A stretch of DNA of 46,895 bases from Cytophagales bacterium (lineage in GTDB: Bacteria; Bacteroidota; Bacteroidia; Cytophagales; Microscillaceae): the NCBI GenBank assembly GCA_004293905.1, contig RDZE01000029.1:1-46895 (forward strand). The letters run 5' to 3'. The notes beneath the pieces were generated by a model. The model was not told the origin of the DNA and searched no databases. It worked only from the letters and a program-made list of their open reading frames with translations. Of the stretch, positions 19,600-26,906 are shown one piece after another; position 1 is the stretch's first letter; each line of letters begins with the position of its first letter. The position numbers and the translations under genes were made by a program.

Positions 19600-19633
19600 A
19601 AAGAGTCAATCTTGTGGATTGGTTCTTTTTTTT
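19600..19633 (+). terminator. rho-independent terminator of rpsJ
   Basis: AAAGAGTCAATC (19600-19611) pairs along its full length with GATTGGTTCTTT (19617-19628) using two G-T pairs, loop TTGTG, followed by five more T. Confidence 0.85.
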
Positions 19634-19704
19634 GTGCTTTTCATTTTTTTTCCTAACTTCGTGTTCTATTAGTCATCAAATTATCTCACTATCATCATCA
19701 TTAT

Positions 19705-20232
19705 ATGGCAGTCCTTAACATACCCAGTCAAAACAAACAAATCAAAGAGGTAAGTCAAATCAAAACATACTTAAACGAGCGTGGCATTTGGTTTGACCAA
19801 TGGGAGGCAAAAATTCCATTAAGCGAAACCGCCGACCAAACTACTGTCCTACAAGCCTATGCACATGTACTTGACCCCTACATGGAAAAAAATGGTTATA
19901 AGGTAGCAGATGTGATTAATATTAATTCACAAACGCCTAATTATCCTGAAGTACGCAAAAAATTCCTCAGCGAACACCGACATACAGAAGATGAAGTACG
20001 CTTTTTTGTAGATGGAAAGGGCTTTTTTTGGTTCAACTTAGAAGGTCAAGAAGTATTCAATGTAATGTGCGAAGCGGGCGACCTTATTTCTGTTCCTGCC
20101 AATACTGCGCATTGGTTCGATGCAGGCAAAGAAAATCCATCAGTAAAAGCCATTCGTATTTTCATAGACCAATCGGGTTGGGTGCCTCACTATACCAATT
20201 CGGGCGTAGATGCAAGCTATAATGAGCAATAA
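19705..20232 (+). CDS. mtnD: acireductone dioxygenase (methionine salvage)
   Basis: 175 residues, cupin fold. The metal ligands of the family are present: His91, His93 and Glu97 in HRHTEDEVRFF and His136 in NTAHWF. The enzyme oxidises acireductone to the 2-keto precursor of methionine plus formate (Fe form). No other methionine salvage gene is in the window. It ends in a strong terminator. Confidence 0.93.
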   Translation: MAVLNIPSQNKQIKEVSQIKTYLNERGIWFDQWEAKIPLSETADQTTVLQAYAHVLDPYMEKNGYKVADVININSQTPNYPEVRKKFLSEHRHTEDEVRFFVDGKGFFWFNLEGQEVFNVMCEAGDLISVPANTAHWFDAGKENPSVKAIRIFIDQSGWVPHYTNSGVDASYNEQ

Positions 20233-20236
20233 ATGG

Positions 20237-20265
20237 AAAGCGACTTCAAAAAGTCGCTTTTTTTT
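20237..20265 (+). terminator. rho-independent terminator of mtnD
   Basis: AAAGCGACTT (20237-20246), loop CAAA, AAGTCGCTTT (20251-20260), then five T. It also covers the 3' end of the converging photolyase gene. Confidence 0.85.
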
Positions 20266-21748
20266 ATGTTTCTAAACGCTCTAAAAAACGTTTTGCTTCT
20301 GTTTCTATAGTTGCTTTTTTATTGATATCCATTTTATCATATTGCCGAATAAGCATAGCCAAACGAGGATTGGCGAGAAAAAATGAGCGGTTGTTGTGCA
20401 TAAAATGCCAAAAAAGAGCGTCCCATACATTTTGCCACTGCCCTTTCTGAAAATCACTCATCTTCAACAAATAATTACTCCCACTGATATAGGGTTTGGT
20501 AGCCATCAATCCACCATCGGCAAATTGGCTCATTCCATATACATTGGGCACCATCACCCAATCATAAGCATCAATGAACATTTCCATAAACCAACGATAG
20601 ACTTCATTGGGGTCGAATTGGCAAAGTAACATAAAATTGCCAATTACCATTAAACGTTCTATGTGATGGACATAGCCCGTTTTTATTGTTTTTTTCAATA
20701 CTTGGTCTAAGGGCAAAATGCCTGTAGAGGCTGTCCAAAAAGAGCGCGGGATTTTACGGTGGTGTTGCCAATAGTTCATACTGCGTTGTTTAGAGCCATA
20801 TTTTTCATATATCATTCTGATAAATTCGCGCCAGCCAATGATTTGCCTTATAAAGCCCTCCAAAGAGTTCAGAGGCACTTCGTTGTTTTGTGCATAGTCT
20901 AAGGTAGTTCGAAGTATTTCGGCAGGTGTCAAAAGTCCTACATTGAGCATAGGCGTAAGTACGCTATGGTGCAAAATGGAGGCTTCTGCAACTATCGCAT
21001 CTTCGTATTTTCCAAAAGCATAAAAACGCTGTTCTAAAAAATTTTCAAGCCAAAGGCGTGCTGCGGCATGGGTATGCGGATAGAGAGGCTGCTGACTCAA
21101 TTGCCCGTAGTTGTTGCTGAAATGTTGCTTGGTGTACGATATTGCTTCTTGGTAAAAAGAAGTATTTTCAGGATATTGTATCAAGGGAGGTGTCGTCTGT
21201 TTCGGATATTTGAGCCTATTTTCAGCATCATACGTCCATTTTCCACCCAAAGGTTTTTGGTTGGGCTCTAATAAAATTTTCCGCTTTTTTCGTTGGGCTA
21301 TGTAAAAAGAGGTTTGCAAGAAGTTAGTAGTATTGTTCAAATAATCTTCTACTTCTGCCGAATGATTCAAAAAAAGAGGCGAATCGTATCGTTGGATGTC
21401 AAAATGGTATTTTTCAGCACTTTTTTGTATTCTTTTTTGCAGCCAATTGTCTGTGGGGTCAATATAGTGCAGTTGTTCAAAAAGATGGGTTTGATGGGCA
21501 TGGGCTAAGAAAACACGAATATCTGCGTATGCGTGTTTTGCTTCAATGTAATTGATTTTTATGCCTTTTTGGGTCAGAAAATGGGCATAGTAGCGCATAG
21601 AAGCCCTATGAAAAGCTATTTTTTGCTGATGAAATGTATATTGTTCGAAAAATAATTTTTCCTCTATCATCCAAACTTCTCCTTCGTGAAGAGGCATTGG
21701 ATTCTGCTCGAAGAGTTGATGTGGAAAAATAAGAAAAGCCTTTTTCAT
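20264..21748 (-). CDS. cryptochrome/photolyase of the FeS-BCP (prokaryotic 6-4) type, lacking the FeS cysteine cluster
   Basis: 494 residues. The N-terminal DUF523-like/alpha-beta domain starts LIFPHQLFEQ. FAD-binding features of the FeS-BCP group are present: RQIIGWREFIRMIY, GYVHHIERLMVIGNFMLL, NVYGMSQFADGG, TKPYISGSNYLLKMSDF. In this group MSDY is normally followed by CxxC and, about 15 residues later, CPF, which bind a 4Fe-4S cluster. Here the stretch is MSDFQKGQWQNVWDALFWHF: the cysteines are replaced by Gln or missing and the loop is shorter. The enzyme probably repairs UV lesions with FAD, without the cluster. It is the last gene of the four-gene minus-strand operon, 2 nt after DUF2256. 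Confidence 0.85.
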   Translation of the reverse strand: MKKAFLIFPHQLFEQNPMPLHEGEVWMIEEKLFFEQYTFHQQKIAFHRASMRYYAHFLTQKGIKINYIEAKHAYADIRVFLAHAHQTHLFEQLHYIDPTDNWLQKRIQKSAEKYHFDIQRYDSPLFLNHSAEVEDYLNNTTNFLQTSFYIAQRKKRKILLEPNQKPLGGKWTYDAENRLKYPKQTTPPLIQYPENTSFYQEAISYTKQHFSNNYGQLSQQPLYPHTHAAARLWLENFLEQRFYAFGKYEDAIVAEASILHHSVLTPMLNVGLLTPAEILRTTLDYAQNNEVPLNSLEGFIRQIIGWREFIRMIYEKYGSKQRSMNYWQHHRKIPRSFWTASTGILPLDQVLKKTIKTGYVHHIERLMVIGNFMLLCQFDPNEVYRWFMEMFIDAYDWVMVPNVYGMSQFADGGLMATKPYISGSNYLLKMSDFQKGQWQNVWDALFWHFMHNNRSFFLANPRLAMLIRQYDKMDINKKATIETEAKRFLERLET

Positions 21749-21750
21749 GT

Positions 21751-21903
21751 TTAAAGTGGGTTGTTATTTCGGTTTTTTCGGCATTTATCGCTACAGTATT
21801 TCACTTCTTGCCATACTTTTTCCCATTTCTTACGCCAAGTGAAGGGACGATTGCAAACGAGGCAAATTTTTTGGGGCAGATGTTGCTTTTTAGGCTTTTT
21901 CAT
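21751..21903 (-). CDS. DUF2256 small zinc-ribbon-like protein (50 aa)
   Basis: A 50-residue frame between the two photolyase genes: start MKKPKK, then [15 protein letters not shown] and [12 protein letters not shown]. The two CxxC-type pairs (CLVC and CSDKC) and FTWRKKW are diagnostic of DUF2256, a family often encoded beside photolyases. It overlaps the upstream photolyase by 14 nt and ends 2 nt before the downstream one. Function unknown; metal binding is likely. Confidence 0.9.
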   Translation of the reverse strand: MKKPKKQHLPQKICLVCNRPFTWRKKWEKVWQEVKYCSDKCRKNRNNNPL

Positions 21904-23353
21904 GGGGCTTATGCTTTTTTTGTGTAAATCCGTGCGTTGTTAAAATAGTAGACTGATTGGCACGTACTATTTCATTTTTTCGGTGTTTCCAAAGTATTTC
22001 GCGGGCTTTTTGGGCGGCTTTTTCTGCCTCTACGATAGGCAATGGATAGGTATTACCCAAAGAAAAACCATAGAATTGTTGTTCAAGGAGGGGCATCTTC
22101 CAAGGTGCATGTAAATAGGCAGCAGGTAGTTTTTGCAATTCGGGTAGCCATTGCTTTATGAAAACGCCTTCAGGGTCATGCTCTTGTGATTGTTTGGTAG
22201 GGTTATAAATCCTAATTGTGTTGATGCTCGTAGTGCCTGCTTGCATCTGAAATTGTGGATAATGAATGCCGGGTTCGTAGTCTAAAAATAATTGTGCCAA
22301 ATGGTACACTCCTTTGCGCCAATCTTGCCAAAGATGATGCGCCAAAAAAGACACTAACATAGCACGCATTCTGAAATTAAGCCAGCCTGTGGCTATCAAA
22401 CATCGCATAGCAGCATCTACCAAAGGATAACCCGTTTTGCCTTCTTTCCAAGCTTGTAAATAGCGCGGGTTTTCTTCATATTCTAATAACTCATAACCGC
22501 TGTTCAGAAATTGGGTTTCGTAATTGCATTGTCTTTCAAATTTTTGGATAAAATGACATCGCCAACGCAATCTTTCAAGAAAAGCCTGATAAGTTTTATA
22601 GTTGTTTTTGGGTATTGATTGGTAAACCTGCCTTACACTAAGATTGCCCCAAGCCAAGTAGGGTGATAAACGACTGCAAGACTTTCGACTTTCTTGTGGT
22701 TTAGAAATATGACGGCGATAATTAATGGCTCTTTCTGTGATAAAAGAACGAAGGTATTGGCGTGCATATTTCTCGCCTGCGGGTTGAAAATGTATATGAT
22801 AAGTGCTTATTTTCTCTAAAAAAGAAGGTGGTAAAGGGAAAAAATGCGCTGCTGAGTCAAGCGCAAAGGCTTTTGGCGAATAATGGTTTTTTATCAAAGG
22901 GCTTTGCATCGTGAGTTGCCATTGTTTATTCCAGTCTTCTACCTTTGTAAACCCTCTGATGATGCCATCTCTTTGGCTTTCCTCCCAAATGATGCCTTTA
23001 TTTTTGAATAATTTCTTCAGTTGTTTGTCCCTTTCATAACTAAGCTCAATACCACTTTCTTGGTAACTAAAAATGCTATTGATGATAAAACGAGAGGAAA
23101 GATACTCAAAAACTGCTATTGCTTCTCCATAAAAACAAGTAACAAGAAGTTCCTTATTCTCCTCTTCGTATCGGAGATTTTTTATGGAGTGGTGCACAAA
23201 CTGTAGATGTCGCCAAGAAGTATCAGGATAACTAATGAGCGAGGGCTCAAAAAGGTAAATAACCAGAAAAGGGATTCCTGCTTCTGTGGCTTTTTGTAGT
23301 GGTTTATGGTCTTGCGTGCGTAGATCCCTCTTGAGCCATACAATATTAATCAT
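21890..23353 (-). CDS. deoxyribodipyrimidine photolyase / cryptochrome family protein
   Basis: 487 residues. The N-terminal photolyase domain starts [13 protein letters not shown]. The C-terminal FAD domain carries [55 protein letters not shown] and [16 protein letters not shown], all typical of the class I photolyase/cryptochrome family. It should bind FAD and repair UV dimers or act as a blue-light sensor. ATG overlaps the TIGR03643 stop (ATGA), and its end overlaps DUF2256. Confidence 0.9.
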   Translation of the reverse strand: MINIVWLKRDLRTQDHKPLQKATEAGIPFLVIYLFEPSLISYPDTSWRHLQFVHHSIKNLRYEEENKELLVTCFYGEAIAVFEYLSSRFIINSIFSYQESGIELSYERDKQLKKLFKNKGIIWEESQRDGIIRGFTKVEDWNKQWQLTMQSPLIKNHYSPKAFALDSAAHFFPLPPSFLEKISTYHIHFQPAGEKYARQYLRSFITERAINYRRHISKPQESRKSCSRLSPYLAWGNLSVRQVYQSIPKNNYKTYQAFLERLRWRCHFIQKFERQCNYETQFLNSGYELLEYEENPRYLQAWKEGKTGYPLVDAAMRCLIATGWLNFRMRAMLVSFLAHHLWQDWRKGVYHLAQLFLDYEPGIHYPQFQMQAGTTSINTIRIYNPTKQSQEHDPEGVFIKQWLPELQKLPAAYLHAPWKMPLLEQQFYGFSLGNTYPLPIVEAEKAAQKAREILWKHRKNEIVRANQSTILTTHGFTQKKHKPHEKA

Positions 23354-23625
23354 TTACTGATACGATTGTGTGTAATGAATTTTTGGCGTGTGCATTTAAA
23401 GCGTGTTATTCCAGTATTACGTTTTTTCGCGTGTTTCTGACTAATCCCACTTTGCACACGTTTGCGCCATAAACGAAAACTGCTGGGTTGCAGTTTTTTT
23501 CGCATAAGCCGAATCACGGCAGTTTCACTGTAGCCAAATTGAGCAGCGATGGCTTCGAAAGGAGTACGGTCTTCCCAAGCCATTTCGATGATGCGGTCTT
23601 CTTCTTGTTCTGAAATAAATTGCAT
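23350..23625 (-). CDS. TIGR03643 family protein with helix-turn-helix
   Basis: 91 residues from the ATG at 23625. The N-terminal half ([18 protein letters not shown], then [16 protein letters not shown]) is a helix-turn-helix; the rest is basic ([12 protein letters not shown]). The family is common in Bacteroidota and cyanobacteria next to photolyase genes. As first gene of the photolyase operon it is a candidate DNA-binding accessory or regulator. Confidence 0.85.
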   Translation of the reverse strand: MQFISEQEEDRIIEMAWEDRTPFEAIAAQFGYSETAVIRLMRKKLQPSSFRLWRKRVQSGISQKHAKKRNTGITRFKCTRQKFITHNRISK

Positions 23626-23679
23626 AAAAAATATGACTAAGTGAGTAAGAAAATTGTTCAAAAAAATATATCTTGCAAT

Positions 23680-24267
23680 ATGATAGACGCCCAAAAAGAA
23701 GAAAACAGTTTTTATGCAAAAGATAGGCAAACATGGCGTGATTGGTTGCAAGAAAATCATGAAACTAAAAAAGCTGTTTGGCTAATTATTTACAGAAAGA
23801 ATACAAATACTTCTAGTGTTAGTTACCCTGAGGCAGTAGATGAAGCCCTTTGCTTTGGCTGGATAGATAGTAGTGTCAGAAAAAGAGACGAAGAAAGTTT
23901 TTATCAATTTTTCTCAAAAAGAAACCCCAAAAGCAATTGGAGTAAGCTCAACAAAGAAAAAATAGCCTACCTTACTGAACAAAATCTAATGACAGAGGCA
24001 GGCAAAAAAGCCGTAGCAATCGCACAAAAAAATGGTGCTTGGAATGCCCTTGATGAGGTAGAAGCCCTTATTTTACCACTCGATTTGGAATCTGCCTTTC
24101 GAGCACTCCCAACTACTGACGCGCTTCAAAATTGGGAAGGTTTTTCGAGGTCAGCAAGGCGTGGTATTTTGGAGTGGCTGTTCAATGCCAAAAAAGAAGA
24201 AACAAGGCAGAGAAGAATAAAATTGATTGTAGAGGCAGCACAAGAAAACGAAAAATTAAATCCATAA
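23680..24267 (+). CDS. YdeI/OmpD-associated family protein
   Basis: 195 residues from ATG 23680; GTG 23641 is an alternative in frame. Family features: DRQTWRDWLQENH, KKAVWLIIYRKN, the signature EAVDEALCFGWIDS, and RNPKSNWSKLNKEK. The C-terminal part (SRSARRGILEWL, KKEETRQRRIKLIV) is the basic YdeI tail. These cytoplasmic proteins are linked to bacteriocin or peptide resistance in some species; the mechanism is unclear. It is divergent from the photolyase operon. Confidence 0.85.
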   Translation: MIDAQKEENSFYAKDRQTWRDWLQENHETKKAVWLIIYRKNTNTSSVSYPEAVDEALCFGWIDSSVRKRDEESFYQFFSKRNPKSNWSKLNKEKIAYLTEQNLMTEAGKKAVAIAQKNGAWNALDEVEALILPLDLESAFRALPTTDALQNWEGFSRSARRGILEWLFNAKKEETRQRRIKLIVEAAQENEKLNP

Positions 24268-24271
24268 ATAT

Positions 24272-24781
24272 ATGAATGCAGCTCATTTTCATCTTTTAGT
24301 AAATCATTTTCCGATTATTTTGCCCATTGTAGGGCTTTTAGTATTGATTGCAGGCTTGCTAATGCGCGCGGCTGTGATACAACGAACTGCCTTAGCGATA
24401 CTCATAGCGGGTGCTTTATTTACTGTGCCTGCCTTTGTAAGTGGCGAAGGCGCGGAGGAAATAGTGGAACACTTGCCTGAGGTAGGGCACGATATTATTC
24501 ACGAGCACGAAGAAATAGCAGAAACATTCGCTTTGCTCTCTTATGCTTTAGGTATTTTGGCGATGGTTGCGCTTTGGGCGAACTATACCCAAAAAGAATG
24601 GGCGAAATGGACACATTATGGCATTTTGTTGGTAGGATTATTCGTGCTGTATTTTGCACAAAAAACAGGTACTTCAGGGGGTGAAATCAGACATACTGAA
24701 ATCAGAAAACAAAATAAAGAAGCCCAAAAAGACGGACAGAAAAAGACAGAGAAAGCCGAAGAACAACATGACGATGACTAA
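24272..24781 (+). CDS. small multi-pass membrane protein, DUF2231-like
   Basis: 169 residues with four hydrophobic segments in the first 130 residues and a Lys/Glu/Asp-rich tail. The start HFHLLVNHFPIILPIVGLL has the His and Phe-Pro pattern of DUF2231 and related heme-associated membrane proteins. HDIIHEHEEIAE between helices two and three is rich in His and Glu and could bind metal. Four nt after the YdeI-like gene. Function unknown. Confidence 0.6.
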   Translation: MNAAHFHLLVNHFPIILPIVGLLVLIAGLLMRAAVIQRTALAILIAGALFTVPAFVSGEGAEEIVEHLPEVGHDIIHEHEEIAETFALLSYALGILAMVALWANYTQKEWAKWTHYGILLVGLFVLYFAQKTGTSGGEIRHTEIRKQNKEAQKDGQKKTEKAEEQHDDD

Positions 24782-24796
24782 GGCTGAAAAACAAAA

Positions 24797-24830
24797 AGCG
24801 CAACTATCTCATCGAAAAAATAGTTGCGCT
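24797..24830. terminator. hairpin between convergent genes
   Basis: AGCGCAACTAT (24797-24807) pairs perfectly with ATAGTTGCGCT (24820-24830), loop of 12 nt. It lies between a plus-strand gene end and a minus-strand gene end and probably serves both. There is no long T run directly after it. Confidence 0.6.
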
Positions 24831-24841
24831 AATATTGTTAT

Positions 24842-25048
24842 TTATTTTTTTACGGCGCAAGTGCTAATGCCAAAAGGCGCGTACAAGGGGCAAAAACTGA
24901 TGAAACTTGTTAGGACAAATACGGCTGATAAGCCTATTAACACTATTCCTAATGTGCCTGAGATGATGTTTGTAAAATAAGCGATTACGATAACGGCAGC
25001 AATTATCATTCTGATAATACGGTCTGCACTTCCCATGTTCTTTTTCAT
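24842..25048 (-). CDS. DUF2892 (YgaP-like transmembrane) protein
   Basis: 68 residues. Two membrane helices (IIRMIIAAVIVIAYFTNI and GIVLIGLSAVFVLTSF) with the Cys-containing CPLYAPFGIST ending match the YgaP membrane domain family DUF2892. In Bacteroidota such genes are often under Crp/Fnr-type control and sit near redox or sulfur genes. A matching palindrome lies upstream, and a Crp/Fnr regulator is encoded nearby. Confidence 0.9.
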   Translation of the reverse strand: MKKNMGSADRIIRMIIAAVIVIAYFTNIISGTLGIVLIGLSAVFVLTSFISFCPLYAPFGISTCAVKK

Positions 25049-25091
25049 TTTATTTATGATTTAGTTTGATAGATAACTTATGTTTTTTTAT

Positions 25092-25099
25092 CAAAGATA
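25092..25099 (-). promoter_or_regulatory. -7 element of the DUF2892 gene
   Basis: On the minus strand the sequence reads TATCTTTG, the Bacteroidota -7 consensus, 43 nt before the ATG. The upstream TTTG is only 15 nt away instead of 19, consistent with a promoter that needs an activator. Confidence 0.55.
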
Positions 25100-25121
25100 G
25101 GGGCTTGTAAGTCGCAAATCA

Positions 25122-25135
25122 GTGACTTTTGTCAC
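25122..25135. promoter_or_regulatory. Crp/Fnr-type operator (GTGAC-TTTT-GTCAC)
   Basis: A perfect inverted repeat of five bases around TTTT, close to the Crp/Fnr half-site TGA(C). Its centre lies about 29 nt upstream of the first base of the -7 element, roughly position -41.5. That is the usual class II activator location. The Crp/Fnr protein encoded at 25898 is the obvious candidate. Confidence 0.6.
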
Positions 25136-25152
25136 CTAAGGTTCATTTTTTT

Positions 25153-25827
25153 TCAAAAATCTATCTTTTTTACTATACCAAAGCCCAAACTTACCCCTTT
25201 TCCTAAGCCCATATAGTTGGGAAGAAATACGTTGGTTTTGAATGTTAGGCTAAAAGCCATCATTTTTATGTTTTTGTAGTACATCAAACGAGGTTCTTGC
25301 ATTTCGGTAATGTTTACTTTTATCTCATTTTCCACTTGCCAAGCAATCCCTTTGGCAAAAGCCAAGATATGCCCAATGATTTTTTTCTCTAAAAATTGTG
25401 TTTTTTCTACCAAGCCTGTCATTTTTTGGTACTCTTCATAACTTTGTTGGTTAAGAGGAAGCCAATTGAGGAGGGTATAATGCATCATTTTGTCCCAAGT
25501 TTGCATAGTAAATTCTTGCATGTTGAGTTTATGAATACTCATTTGGTACTCTTCACCTGCTATGTTGAGTGTCCAATCGCTTTTTTCAAAAAACTTATGA
25601 ATCACCTCCACGCCTTCTCCCATACAAATAATGGTAGGACGCTTGGCTATAGTTTTGTACTGCACTAAGGCATATTGGTAGTTAAATTTTTCATCGTCTA
25701 AGTGATTGTGAAAGAGTAATGTATCTTTTTGCCCTACTTTCTGAATAATAGCCCCTCTGAATGCCGCAATTTTAGAAGGGTGAAGCTCTGCATTGAATTG
25801 TACATTAAGAAATTTTAGCTTTTTCAT
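25153..25827 (-). CDS. Cas6-like endoribonuclease family protein (orphan)
   Basis: 224 residues. The pattern resembles Bacteroidota Cas6 proteins: an N-terminal RAMP-like strand (LKFLNVQFNAEL), RGAI, LFHNHLDDEKFNYQYALVQYK, and a C-terminal glycine-rich loop GKGVSLGFGIVKK, the usual Cas6 signature. His in LFHNH or nearby could be catalytic. Cas6 cuts repeat hairpins in CRISPR transcripts, yet no cas gene or CRISPR array lies in the window. A cluster of hairpin RNAs starts 885 nt away, past the Crp/Fnr gene. Assignment is from pattern only. Confidence 0.6.
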   Translation of the reverse strand: MKKLKFLNVQFNAELHPSKIAAFRGAIIQKVGQKDTLLFHNHLDDEKFNYQYALVQYKTIAKRPTIICMGEGVEVIHKFFEKSDWTLNIAGEEYQMSIHKLNMQEFTMQTWDKMMHYTLLNWLPLNQQSYEEYQKMTGLVEKTQFLEKKIIGHILAFAKGIAWQVENEIKVNITEMQEPRLMYYKNIKMMAFSLTFKTNVFLPNYMGLGKGVSLGFGIVKKIDF

Positions 25828-25897
25828 GGTATAAGCATATTAGTTATTTTCAAATGAACTCTTTTTTTTGCACTTTTACAAATTAAACCCATTTTTT

Positions 25898-26509
25898 ATG
25901 CTAAAAACCCTATTTCCTAATATGCAGGCTGCTCTTTTGCAAGAAATAGAAGCCTACGGAATAGAGAAAAAAGTAGACCGACAAACGGAAATTCTCCGCG
26001 AAGGGCAATATGTGAAATACATTCCTTTAGTGATAGAAGGATTAGTAAAGGTATTTACGCGGCACGAGGAAAAAGAACTCTTGCTTTATTACATTCGTCC
26101 TCAAGAGAGTTGCATTATGTCGTTTGCGGCATTGCTCAAAGACGAACCAAGTCGTATTTTTGCGATTTGCGAAGAGCCAACAACACTTTTGCTTTTGCCA
26201 CAAGTCCAAGTAATTAGTTGGTCAAAAAGATTTCCAGAACTGAATTTTTTATTTTTTGAGCAGTATAGTATGCGTTATGGCGATTTACTCCATACGATTA
26301 ATCAGGTTATTTTTGATAAAATGGACAAAAGATTGTACGACTATTTAAAAGAAAAAGTAAGTCTTACTCAAAAAAATCCTATCAAAATGGCGCATAAAGA
26401 CATTGCCAACGACTTAGGTACTGCGCGCGAGGTAGTAAGCAGAGTAATGAAAAAGTTAGAAAATGAGGGCAAAGTAAGGCAGAGAGGTTCTGAGATAGAG
26501 GTTTTATAA
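25898..26509 (+). CDS. Crp/Fnr family transcriptional regulator
   Basis: 203 residues from ATG 25898 (a TTG start at 25868 would sit in the probable promoter). Residues 1-120 form a cyclic-nucleotide-binding-like beta roll (GQYVKYIPLVIEGLVKVF, ESCIMSFAALL). The C-terminal winged helix has KMAHKDIANDLGTAREVVSRVMKKLENEGKV, the Crp recognition helix. The Arg and Ser needed for cAMP are not evident, and there is no Fnr cysteine cluster, so the signal is unknown. Divergent from the Cas6-like gene. Confidence 0.9.
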   Translation: MLKTLFPNMQAALLQEIEAYGIEKKVDRQTEILREGQYVKYIPLVIEGLVKVFTRHEEKELLLYYIRPQESCIMSFAALLKDEPSRIFAICEEPTTLLLLPQVQVISWSKRFPELNFLFFEQYSMRYGDLLHTINQVIFDKMDKRLYDYLKEKVSLTQKNPIKMAHKDIANDLGTAREVVSRVMKKLENEGKVRQRGSEIEVL

Positions 26510-26711
26510 ATATTTTTTACTTTCACAAGAGCCCCTTTGTAAAATCACGATTCGATAAACGCCCGAGATTCATACCCACTTTGCAATTTTTTATCGTTTT
26601 GTGTAAAATTATCTCACTGATAATCAAGCATTTAAGAAAAAAACTCCCTTTTTATAAATATTTTTTTCTACTGCGCAAATCCATTGCGTAGTGCCTATTT
26701 TACTTTGTAAC
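26510..26711. other. non-coding stretch with two hairpins, upstream of the RNA cluster
   Basis: No frame of note. Two inverted repeats are visible: ATTATC/GATAAT (26608-26624) and ACTGCGCAA, loop ATCCA, TTGCGTAGT (26670-26692; nine pairs, one G-T). Downstream, TACTTTG at 26701-26707 is one base short of the -7 consensus and could start the RNA transcript; its -33 part is poor. Confidence 0.4.
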
Positions 26712-26770
26712 ATCAAAATAGATAAAGGCTCTTTGAAGTTCTTTGGTTCGAAGCCCAAATTATTTTGATA
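26712..26770 (+). ncRNA. candidate mini tRNA-like element
   Basis: ATCAAAATA (26712-26720) pairs over nine bases with TATTTTGAT (26761-26769). Inside are a small hairpin AAAG-GCT-CTTT and a T-arm-like hairpin TTTGG, TTCGAAGC, CCAAA (26742-26759). The strand continues into ACCC at 26770-26773, resembling an acceptor plus T-arm with an almost-CCA end. It lies 4 nt before the full tRNA-like element. It lacks the AGGTCAA module, so its membership in the family is uncertain. Confidence 0.4.
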
Positions 26771-26774
26771 CCCT

Positions 26775-26899
26775 GAAACAATAGTTCAATTGGTAGAACG
26801 CCAGCCTTTTCAGTTTTTCAATTACCTGCAAAAGGTCAAGCAAGACTTACTTCTAAGGTCCCGCTGGAGGTGTTGGTTCGAGTCCGGCTTGTTTCACCA
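26775..26899 (+). ncRNA. tRNA-like RNA with encoded CCA and a 50-nt insert in the anticodon loop
   Basis: A full cloverleaf: acceptor GAAACAA/TTGTTTC (26775-26781, 26889-26895), T8 A9, D-arm GTTC/GAAC with loop AATTGGTA (GG conserved), anticodon stem CCAGC/GCTGG (26801-26805, 26863-26867), variable AGGT, T-arm GTTGG, TTCGAGT, CCGGC, discriminator A and CCA. The anticodon loop position holds CTTTTCA (seven nt, U33 present) and then an extra hairpin (26813-26862) before the stem closes. Without the insert the loop would show anticodon TTT (Lys) but with C instead of a purine at 37, so a normal decoding role is doubtful. All stems pair perfectly apart from G-T pairs in the T stem. Confidence 0.8.
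26813..26862 (+). other. insert in the tRNA-like element: circularly permuted copy of the AGGTCAA/AATTACCT module
   Basis: Order here: GTTTTTC (26813-26819), AATTACCT (26820-26827), loop GCAAA, AGGTCAA (26833-26839), GCAAGAC (26840-26846), TTACTTCT (26847-26854), then AAGGTCCC. GTTTTTC pairs with GCAAGAC at six of seven positions and ACCT with AGGT. The two downstream elements use the same blocks in the opposite connection (open at AGGT/ACCT, closed at the other end). Confidence 0.75.
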
Positions 26900-26906
26900 A
26901 ATTTAT

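Noticed and set aside
24654..24980. Plus-strand open frame overlapping a membrane-protein tail and the DUF2892 gene
   Set aside because: It crosses the convergent terminator hairpin and is antisense to a clear DUF2892 gene.
26813..26862. Group I or archaeal-type intron in the tRNA-like gene
   Set aside because: Fifty nt is far too short for a group I intron, and the junctions do not form a bulge-helix-bulge with 3-nt bulges. The same module also exists outside any tRNA in copies 2 and 3.
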